Assembly (NCBI GenBank): GCA_023381945.1
Contig: JAMCQY010000041.1
Span: 1 to 7,478, forward strand
Source of the DNA: Deltaproteobacteria bacterium
Lineage (GTDB): Bacteria; Desulfobacterota; Desulfobaccia; Desulfobaccales; 0-14-0-80-60-11
Reading direction: 5' to 3'
Length of the DNA stretch: 7,478 bases
The notes beneath the pieces were generated by a model that was not told where the DNA came from, made no database searches, and saw nothing but the letters and a program-made list of their open reading frames with translations. This document shows, one piece after another, positions 1-6,499 of this stretch; the stretch's first letter is position 1, and each line of letters begins with the position of its first letter. Position numbers and translations under genes: made by a program.

Positions 1-360
1 CAGAAAGACATCTTCGTCCTTCTTGCAGGCTCGGAGCAATTCCAGGTGGCGCAGCACGGCGAACTCCCGCTGCAGTTCATCGAGGCTGATCCCCAATACC
101 TTCGCTGCTTCAGGGCGAGACACTTCATCTTTTTCTTTGACGAGGCCATGGAGTTGTTGCTGGCGCGGGGTGAGAGCGGTGCCGCCCGGGAGGTCCTTGA
201 GGCTCCGGGCGGTGTGGACCGCCCAGGGATCGCAGGTGCGGATGGGGCTGAGAGCCTCCAGGTAGCAGTTTTCGCAGAGGATTTGGCCGAGATGCTCCTG
301 GGGTTCCTCCCCTTCCAACGAGGCGCCGCACTTGGTGCAGGATTTGACTTGGGACGTCAC
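1..360 (-). CDS. Zinc-ribbon protein with helical C-terminal region, partial (cut by left window edge)
   Basis: An open frame of 120 codons runs from a GTG at 358-360 to the window edge with no stop. The GTG is the first possible start after the in-frame TAA at 418-420, and a GGAG (371-374) lies 10 bases before it. The protein begins with two CxxC pairs, CTKC at residues 8-11 and CENC at 29-32, which would bind one zinc ion as a zinc ribbon. A conserved-looking CDPWAVHTA stretch follows near residue 43. From about residue 62 the sequence is helical and charged (TPRQQQLHGLVKEK, then an EAAKVLGISLDELQREF segment) and resembles a small winged-helix or helix-turn-helix unit. This suggests a nucleic-acid-binding or regulatory protein, but I cannot name the family with certainty. 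It follows the 134-aa gene on the same strand after about 100 bases. The remainder lies outside the window. Confidence 0.75.
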   Translation of the reverse strand, partial: MTSQVKSCTKCGASLEGEEPQEHLGQILCENCYLEALSPIRTCDPWAVHTARSLKDLPGGTALTPRQQQLHGLVKEKDEVSRPEAAKVLGISLDELQREFAVLRHLELLRACKKDEDVFL

Positions 361-388
361 GATATCTTCACTCCAGGCCGTTTCCCTC

Positions 389-411
389 CCCGTTTTTGTG
401 GGGAAAACGGG
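389..411. repeat. Inverted repeat upstream of the zinc-ribbon gene
   Basis: CCCGTTTT at 389-396 and AAAACGGG at 404-411 form a perfect 8-bp inverted repeat around a 7-base loop. It lies 29 bases before the GTG start of the zinc-ribbon gene and downstream of the 134-aa gene. No T-run follows on the minus strand, so it is not a classical intrinsic terminator. It could be an operator or a weak hairpin in the read-through transcript. Confidence 0.4.
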
Positions 412-424
412 ACCTATTTAAACC

Positions 425-453
425 GTAGGGGCGGGTTTCAAACCCGCCCCTAC
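425..453. repeat. GC-rich palindromic intergenic repeat, copy 1
   Basis: The arm GTAGGGGCGGGTTT (425-438) is the exact reverse complement of 440-453, with a single central base, so the element is an almost perfect 29-base palindrome. It starts 11 bases past the stop of the 134-aa gene. A near-identical copy lies at 6471-6499 after ilvD, differing at only a few bases near the right arm. This copy has no T-run after it on the minus strand. Dispersed palindromes placed just after stop codons behave like REP-type elements; a role in RNA 3'-end formation is inferred. Confidence 0.8.
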
Positions 454-463
454 AAAAAGAATA

Positions 464-868
464 TTACAGGGTGTAATCGCCTTCCATATCCAGCCGGAAC
501 ACCCCTGGAGTGTCGGTGGGGGTCACTGTAAAGGTGCCGGCGCCCTGAAGGGTGCTCAGCTTGCCGAGCCCTTTGTAAACCTCCCATTTTCCCTTGGTCA
601 TATTGCCCAGCTTATCCCCGCGAAATTTGGAGTAGACCGCGCCGTTCTCATAAATGGTCGTGGCATAGCCGGTCATGGGGCCGTCGCCTTTGGTGCGGTC
701 GTGATGGCCGACGCTGCGGCGAGAGACGAAAGCCCCGGCTACTCCAGGGGTATAATCAATGGGCTCGCCTTCCAATTCAGTTAGCATCAGACAGTGGTCC
801 GGCACGTCTCCCACATAAAGGCTCTCGCGCCGGGTGACGTAAACTTTGAAGCTGGCCTTGCGATGCAT
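464..868 (-). CDS. Conserved hypothetical protein, possibly AOC/dirigent-like beta-barrel, 134 aa
   Basis: This frame encodes 134 residues, starts at ATG 866-868 and has a strong ribosome binding site, GAGGAGGG at 875-882, six bases upstream. No signal peptide or membrane segment is visible, so the product is probably cytoplasmic. The second half is rich in alternating beta-type residues and glycines: GYATTIYENG at about 67-76, KGKWEVYKGLGKLSTLQGAG at about 92-111, and the ending RLDMEGDYTL. The pattern of a Gly-Lys-Trp/Glu strand, a GLGKL turn, a QGAGTFT strand and a final GDYTL strand recalls small barrel proteins of the allene-oxide-cyclase or dirigent-like type. That resemblance is from memory of the pattern only and gives no enzymatic function. 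The N-terminal half holds a single cysteine (C26) and a HHDR motif near 55-58. It lies 89 bases after gyrB on the same strand, separated by a hairpin, so co-transcription with gyrB is possible but not shown. Confidence 0.8.
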   Translation of the reverse strand: MHRKASFKVYVTRRESLYVGDVPDHCLMLTELEGEPIDYTPGVAGAFVSRRSVGHHDRTKGDGPMTGYATTIYENGAVYSKFRGDKLGNMTKGKWEVYKGLGKLSTLQGAGTFTVTPTDTPGVFRLDMEGDYTL

Positions 869-874
869 GGTATT

Positions 875-882
875 CCCTCCTC
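875..882 (-). promoter_or_regulatory. Strong ribosome binding site of the 134-aa gene
   Basis: On the minus strand this reads GAGGAGGG and lies six bases before the ATG at 866-868. It supports this start and the reality of the gene. Confidence 0.75.
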
Positions 883-916
883 TGCGAAGATGAGTGTGAG
901 CTTGAGAGGCTGCCGC

Positions 917-946
917 GGCCTCATGGGGATAGCCCCCACTGAGGCC
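917..946 (-). terminator. Hairpin between gyrB and the 134-aa gene, possible terminator or processing site
   Basis: The arm GGCCTCATGGGG (917-928) pairs with CCCC-A-C-TGAGGCC (934-946). This gives a stem of about 12 bp with one bulged base and a short loop. It begins 11 bases after the gyrB stop codon. On the minus strand no T-run follows, so an intrinsic terminator is doubtful. It may instead protect the gyrB mRNA 3' end or belong to a dispersed palindrome family. Confidence 0.4.
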
Positions 947-957
947 CTGGGAACAAC

Positions 958-3386
<2,429 letters not shown>

Positions 3387-3428
3387 AAAACATCAAATTA
3401 ATGATTTATTCTCTTTTAGAGTTAAATA

Positions 3429-3602
3429 TTATTTCTTTTTTTGGTTTATATTATCAACAATTTTTAGAATTCCACCGGCCTTTGTTGGGTCAAAGGATTC
3501 TTGAACAGTAATATTTCCAGGGGGGTCAACTTCAATATTTTGTCCGCTTGAAGTCGTGCCTTCATTTCCTTGTTGCGAAGTAGTATCATCTTTTTGAGCC
3601 AT
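3429..3602 (-). CDS. Candidate 57-aa small protein from an internal in-frame start (or former separate gene)
   Basis: Within the membrane-protein gene, codon 200 is an ATG (3600-3602) preceded by AAAGGAG at 3610-3616 with a seven-base spacer, better than the site at the annotated start. Translation from here gives a 57-residue hydrophilic protein. A low-complexity N-terminal half (DDTTSQQGNEGTTSSGQN) is followed by a more structured GNITVQESFDPTKAGG segment and a basic KKK end. No membrane segment or cysteine is present. Two readings fit: one gene yields a long membrane protein and a short soluble protein, or two genes that once overlapped have fused in frame. The function is unknown. The frame and the ribosome binding site are read directly; separate expression is inferred. 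Confidence 0.45.
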   Translation of the reverse strand: MAQKDDTTSQQGNEGTTSSGQNIEVDPPGNITVQESFDPTKAGGILKIVDNINQKKK

Positions 3603-4199
3603 TACCAATCTCCTTTCAAAACGTTTTTGATTAATCAATTTATGTTTATAAACATAATAACCAAAAATTATTGTAAAAATTAAAACAACACCAACTGTAA
3701 TATTGATTAAAATGTGACCAATTTTTAATAATTTTGACTTTTTCTTTGTTATTTCAATATTTTTCTCGAAAGCCTTTCTATTGTTTTCTGATAATTTATA
3801 ATAGATATCCTTTAATTTATTGTCACCAAAAAATTTTATCATTTTCATATTAAAAGCTGTTATATCTCTATCCATCGTATATAAAATTCTAAAAACAATA
3901 AACCATGAAGCATATAACATTGAAAATATCATTATATATAATATTATTATAATTATTTCTATTGTCGAATATGGCGAGGTTATCTTATCTAAAATCCATT
4001 TTCCAAAAAACCCATATGCCCCTATCAATATTGTAAATACTGATAAATATTTTGATGCTTTCTCATCAATTCTCGTAAATCTTTTTTGGTCTTGTTCTAA
4101 AACTTCTAACGATAATTTATATAATTCTTTATATTTATTTGTTTCTTCGTTTTTATTTGATATTTCTTTAATTTCTTTGAATATTTTCGATATTCTCAT
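3429..4199 (-). CDS. A/T-rich three-TM membrane protein of unknown function, 256 aa, effector-like architecture
   Basis: The gene is markedly A/T-rich and full of Lys, Ile and Asn codons, unlike its neighbours, which suggests acquisition by transfer. Residues 1-48 form a charged, probably coiled-coil region (KYKELYKLSLEVLEQDQKRF). Then come RIDEKASK and a first membrane segment at about 51-70, a second at 80-106 (IEIIIIILYIMIF and on), a charged stretch at 107-158, and a third segment at 160-184. The tail 185-256 is hydrophilic. The DEKAS motif leading into the first membrane helix, plus a later helix pair, recalls small membrane proteins of SLATT or Pycsar-TM effector type; I offer this only as a resemblance. 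ATG 4197-4199 follows an in-frame TAA directly and has no clear ribosome binding site, while codon 200 has a very good one. With three membrane segments the Lys/Arg-rich tail would be placed outside, against the positive-inside rule. Confidence 0.75.
   Translation of the reverse strand: MRISKIFKEIKEISNKNEETNKYKELYKLSLEVLEQDQKRFTRIDEKASKYLSVFTILIGAYGFFGKWILDKITSPYSTIEIIIIILYIMIFSMLYASWFIVFRILYTMDRDITAFNMKMIKFFGDNKLKDIYYKLSENNRKAFEKNIEITKKKSKLLKIGHILINITVGVVLIFTIIFGYYVYKHKLINQKRFERRLVMAQKDDTTSQQGNEGTTSSGQNIEVDPPGNITVQESFDPTKAGGILKIVDNINQKKK
3610..3616 (-). promoter_or_regulatory. Strong internal ribosome binding site
   Basis: AAAGGAG on the minus strand lies seven bases before an in-frame ATG at 3600-3602. 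In the long frame the same bases encode Glu-Arg-Arg through the AGG and AGA codons, which are easily selected as part of an initiation site. Confidence 0.55.
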
Positions 4200-4206
4200 T
4201 TATTGA

Positions 4207-4401
4207 TTAATCCGGAACTTTGATGGTCCCTTTGATCAAATCGTTCATGGTTTGCGGGGGTGAGAGGGTTTGACAAAGAAGCTCTTTGACGCCTTTCCGG
4301 AACCGGTCCCGGGCGAACGGCTGGTGCGTCCCCATAATTATATTTATATCAGGAAACGCCTCTTTTATCAATTGGCTATATTTTTGTGCAAATCAATTCT
4401 T
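4207..4401 (-). pseudogene. Open-frame remnant of unknown gene, GC-rich 3' part
   Basis: On the minus strand a frame is open from just after a TGA near 4401 to the TAA at 4207-4209. It reads through KYSQLIKEAFPDINIIMG and then THQPFARDRFRKGVKELL, ending GTIKVPD. The last 40 or so codons are GC-rich, like the host genes, while the first part is A/T-rich, so the frame crosses a composition change. The only ATG (4333-4335) would give 42 residues and has no ribosome binding site. It looks like the 3' end of a destroyed host-like gene joined to foreign DNA, but I do not recognise the family. A real small protein of 42 residues is the alternative. Confidence 0.35.
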
Positions 4402-4545
4402 TCACAAATGCAGGAACCTTCCTTATTTTACGGACAAGCAGATGTTCATCGCATCCCGGCCTGTAGACATTCCAAAATGCTTCCCTTGTCAGTATTCCAC
4501 ATTTCGATAATCTTTTTCTTCTTCTAATCTAATTGCTATGTTCAA
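4376..4545 (-). pseudogene. GNAT family N-acetyltransferase remnant, frameshifted and truncated
   Basis: A TTG (4543-4545) with GGAG at 4553-4556 starts MNIAIRLEEEKDYRNVEY, then hits TGA at 4489-4491. Reading the next frame from 4492 continues as LTREAFWNVYRPGCDEHLL and on through KIRKVPAFVKEL, until a TAG at 4376-4378. Inserting a single base at about 4492 joins both parts into one frame of about 47 family-like residues. This N-terminal pattern (IRLEEEKDY, LTREAFW, YRPGCDEH, KEL) is typical of predicted GNAT acetyltransferases, which move an acetyl group from acetyl-CoA to an amine. After KEL at about 4394 the family pattern stops, so the acetyl-CoA-binding core is missing. The gene is therefore dead both by frameshift and by truncation. 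It is A/T-rich like the membrane protein gene. Confidence 0.7.
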
Positions 4546-4568
4546 CTTAATTCTCCATATAGCAATTA
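4530..4568. repeat. 10-bp inverted repeat at the edge of the A/T-rich stretch
   Basis: TAATTGCTAT at 4530-4539 is the exact reverse complement of 4559-4568, with a 19-base spacer. It spans the stop codon of the 147-aa gene and the ribosome binding site of the GNAT remnant, which lies inside the loop. No T-run follows closely, so it is a poor terminator. It could mark the junction of the inserted DNA or be chance in A/T-rich sequence. Confidence 0.35.
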
Positions 4569-5009
4569 CGTCGTTACTTTTATTCTCGGCGTCACTGCCT
4601 TAACTTCCACCACCACTTTGCCATACCCGGCACATTCCACCCCCGCATCAGGGCAGTGCACCTGGTGCATAAAATGAAACTGGTTGGGGTCCAAGTCCTC
4701 GCTGAGGCGTTCGTTGATCAGGGCCACCGGTATCGTAAGTTGGGAGAGCAAATAGACGCATAGCCGGCTGGGGCAGAGCTTGGCAATGAAGTTGCCGTCC
4801 ACGTCCAGGACGAATCTATCGCCCACTTTATAGCCGGAGTTGCAATGGCGGGCCTGAACTACTTCGGCCACTAGGCTGTAGCGGGCCGCGGCTCGGGACA
4901 GGCGCTCGATCTGCCGGAGGCGGGGATCGCCTTCTTTAATCTCGGCCATTTCCGCGTCGCTATAGCCGACCCTTTCGCCATAACGCCTGAGGGTTCTATT
5001 CTCTTCCAT
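4566..5009 (-). CDS. TIGR04076-like conserved protein, 147 aa
   Basis: The protein has a helical N-terminal part (residues 8-42, with GYSDAEMAEIKEGDPRL) followed by a beta-rich core. The core shows SLVAEVVQARHCNSGYKVGDRF at about 45-66, a LCPSRLC segment at 78-84, DPNQFHFMHQVHCPDAGVEC at 107-126, and the ending GYGKVVVEVKAV. Cysteines at 56, 79, 84, 119 and 126, together with the xGYKVGDxF and CPDxGVxC patterns, match my memory of the uncharacterised TIGR04076-type family; a metal or redox role is only inferred. No signal peptide or membrane segment is present. The start ATG 5007-5009 has GAGG at 5015-5018, five bases upstream. It follows dnaN by 71 bases on the same strand, so co-transcription is plausible, although two palindromes lie between. 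No function in replication is suggested by the sequence. Confidence 0.85.
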   Translation of the reverse strand: MEENRTLRRYGERVGYSDAEMAEIKEGDPRLRQIERLSRAAARYSLVAEVVQARHCNSGYKVGDRFVLDVDGNFIAKLCPSRLCVYLLSQLTIPVALINERLSEDLDPNQFHFMHQVHCPDAGVECAGYGKVVVEVKAVTPRIKVTT

Positions 5010-5027
5010 ATAATCCTCAAAGGAATT

Positions 5028-5044
5028 GGTGGGCTGTGCCCACC
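5028..5044. repeat. Short palindrome between dnaN and the 147-aa gene
   Basis: GGTGGGC (5028-5034) and GCCCACC (5038-5044) form a perfect 7-bp stem with a three-base loop. It sits ten bases from the ribosome binding site of the 147-aa gene and seven bases from the next palindrome. The transcript hairpin could affect initiation; this is inferred. Confidence 0.5.
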
Positions 5045-5051
5045 CTGATAT

Positions 5052-5080
5052 GGTAGGCGGGCGGGGACGCCCGCCCTACC
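5052..5080. repeat. GC-rich palindromic repeat abutting the dnaN stop codon
   Basis: GGTAGGCGGGCG (5052-5063) pairs with 5068-5080, with one bulged base and a four-base loop. Its right end touches the TAA of dnaN at 5081-5083. No T-run follows on the minus strand. It is related in style to the repeats at 425-453 and 6471-6499 (outer TAGG/CCTA, GC-rich core) but differs in the core, so it is a second repeat class. Confidence 0.65.
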
Positions 5081-6220
5081 TTATAAACTCATGGGCATAA
5101 TGATGCTGAAATAGTGCGGATCGCCCTGGTCCACCAGGCGGCAGGGGCGGTCCTTGTCATTCAGTTCCAGGATGGCATTTTCACTTTCCATGGCATCCAA
5201 GGGTTCCAGGAAATAACGGGCGTTGAAGCCCACTTCGATGGGCAGGCCGGAGGCGTCCCCCGCTTCCAGAAAGGCAGGCACCTGCTCAAAGCCCTCTCCC
5301 ACTTCCGGGTTGGTGAAAGTAACTTCCACCCGGTCGGCCAGAAGCTTCAAGATCACCCCTTTAAAGCGCTCGGTGGACAAAAGCGAGATGCGCTTGATGG
5401 CCTCGTGCAATTCCCGGCGGTTGATGGCGATGCGATAAGCGAAGGTCTCGGGAATGATGCGGCGGTACTCCGGGAATTTTTTATCCTGGAGCAGCCGGAT
5501 GAAGAGGTAGCGGTCCTCAGCCCGCAGCGCCAGGCTCTGGGCGCCCAAACCCAGGGAAACTTTCTCTTCCTCCGCCAGAAAGCGGATAACTTCCGCCATG
5601 CCCTTACGAGGAATGAGGAGGCCCTTCTCCATGGGAACCTGCTCGCTGCCGGGCAGGGGCCGCTCGATCAGGGTGAGGCGGTGGCCGTCGGTGGAGATAA
5701 GGCGCAGCAGAAAGCCCTGCTCGGTCTCCACCCGCTCCCAGAAGATGCTGGAAAGATGGTATTGCAGGTCATCCGCGGAGACGGAGAAGATGGTCTTTTC
5801 GATCATCTCCTTGACCATGCGGCTCTCGGTTTCCACCAGATTCTGGTCGGTAATCTCCGGCACCGGCGGAAACTGATCCGCCGGCAGGCCGTTCAATTGG
5901 TAGCGTGACTCACCGGCCCGGATCTTTAAGCCGGCCTTATCGGTGCCGGTAAGATCAACCGCGGCCCCGGGAAGTTCCTTGATCAGGTTGAATAAATAAT
6001 GAGCCTGGACAGTGACGGCGCCTTCCTCCAGGACCTCGGCCGGATAGAACCCGCGAAAGCTCACTTCCAGGTCCGTGGCGGAGATGAGCACCCGGTTCCC
6101 GTCGGTCTGCAGGAGAAAATTGCCCAAAATAGGCATGGTGCCCCGGCGGTCTACCACTCCCAGGGTCCGGCCCACTCCCTTCAACAAGGTTTCCCGATCG
6201 ATCTTCACCTGCATGGTCAT
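5081..6220 (-). CDS. dnaN: DNA polymerase III subunit beta (sliding clamp)
   Basis: DnaN forms the ring-shaped homodimer that holds DNA polymerase III and repair proteins on DNA. The protein has 379 residues in three clamp folds of about 120-125 residues each; E. coli has 366. Diagnostic stretches include ISTDGHRLTLIERPLP at 175-190 in the second domain, KFPEYRRIIPETF at 248-260 at the domain 2/3 border, FNARYFLEPLDAM at 332-344, and the terminal YFSIIMPMSL, whose MPM is part of the clamp-binding pocket for partner peptides. Two starts compete: ATG at 6218-6220 is only three bases from AGGAG (6224-6228), whereas ATG at 6212-6214 (residue 3, MQVKIDRETLL) is nine bases from it. The second gives 377 residues and is the better-spaced choice. 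The gene precedes the 147-aa gene and, after the A/T-rich stretch, gyrB. ilvD, not dnaA, is upstream. Confidence 0.97.
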   Translation of the reverse strand: MTMQVKIDRETLLKGVGRTLGVVDRRGTMPILGNFLLQTDGNRVLISATDLEVSFRGFYPAEVLEEGAVTVQAHYLFNLIKELPGAAVDLTGTDKAGLKIRAGESRYQLNGLPADQFPPVPEITDQNLVETESRMVKEMIEKTIFSVSADDLQYHLSSIFWERVETEQGFLLRLISTDGHRLTLIERPLPGSEQVPMEKGLLIPRKGMAEVIRFLAEEEKVSLGLGAQSLALRAEDRYLFIRLLQDKKFPEYRRIIPETFAYRIAINRRELHEAIKRISLLSTERFKGVILKLLADRVEVTFTNPEVGEGFEQVPAFLEAGDASGLPIEVGFNARYFLEPLDAMESENAILELNDKDRPCRLVDQGDPHYFSIIMPMSL

Positions 6221-6470
6221 TTTCTCCTAAAAGAATAAAGAATTTTTAATAGCCTTAATAAGGGTCCGGCATTTGGTCGATAAACCGGTTAAGTAGCTAA
6301 TTTTGGCTATCTAGTTATAAACAACTGCTTCGACAACAATCGCGGTTGCTCCCCTTTTATCAGCCATGAGGCCGTAGGTGGCCCGGGGAGCTGTAGAAAA
6401 GTGACCCGGATGGAAAGGCTTTTTCAAGGTTCGGTTGACAAGCAAAATTTAGTGATTAAAAAAATTTTAT
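6221..6470 (-). other. Intergenic region upstream of dnaN, probable promoter region
   Basis: No gene is supported here on either strand. The region must hold the dnaN promoter, since a terminator-like element ends ilvD. On the minus strand TATAAC at 6314-6319 is the best -10-like hexamer; the nearest -35-like hexamer, TTGTTG, is only 14 bases away, so the match is weak. An 8-bp palindrome AACCGGTT lies at 6283-6290. I saw no TTATCCACA-type DnaA boxes, so there is no sign of an origin in this spacer. Confidence 0.4.
6224..6228 (-). promoter_or_regulatory. Ribosome binding site of dnaN, bearing on start choice
   Basis: AGGAG on the minus strand is three bases before the ATG at 6218-6220 and nine bases before the ATG at 6212-6214. 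The spacing favours the downstream ATG. Confidence 0.6.
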
Positions 6471-6499
6471 GTAGGGGCGGGTTTCAATCCCGCCCCTGT
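6458..6499 (-). terminator. Palindromic repeat copy 2 with T-run, probable ilvD terminator
   Basis: The repeat at 6471-6499 has arms of GTAGGGGCGGG and CCCGCCCC with a seven-base loop and lies directly after the ilvD stop codon (6500-6502). It is nearly the same as the element at 425-453. On the minus strand the stem is followed after six bases by seven T residues (6464-6458), giving a hairpin plus T-tract. The gap between stem and T-run is longer than ideal, so efficiency is uncertain. Confidence 0.55.

Noticed and set aside
46..531. Plus-strand open frame of 161 codons at the left end
   Set aside because: It runs across the zinc-ribbon gene, two hairpins and the end of the 134-aa gene. The minus-strand frame has clear CxxC pairs, so the plus frame is taken as a shadow.
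3820..4206. Plus-strand open frame of 128 codons opposite the membrane protein gene
   Set aside because: It is antisense and its Ile/Asn-rich content follows from the A/T-rich base composition. The minus frame has ordered helices and a coherent domain plan.
4270..4527. Plus-strand open frames of 74-85 codons over the remnants
   Set aside because: The minus strand here reads as GNAT-family sequence, so the plus frames are mirrors with no support.
5114..5908. Plus-strand open frame of 264 codons opposite dnaN
   Set aside because: It is a mirror frame of dnaN with no recognisable motif or ribosome binding site.
6314..6342. dnaN promoter with TATAAC as -10
   Set aside because: The best -35 candidates are either poorly spaced (14 bases) or poor in sequence, so I mention it only in the spacer entry and do not call a promoter.
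6435..6440. Perfect TTGACA on the plus strand
   Set aside because: No good -10 hexamer follows at 16-18 bases, and transcription would run antisense into ilvD with no plus-strand gene to serve.
6221..6499. Possible replication origin next to dnaN
   Set aside because: No cluster of TTATCCACA-like boxes was found. The closest (TTATTTACA at the end of ilvD) has two mismatches and stands alone.
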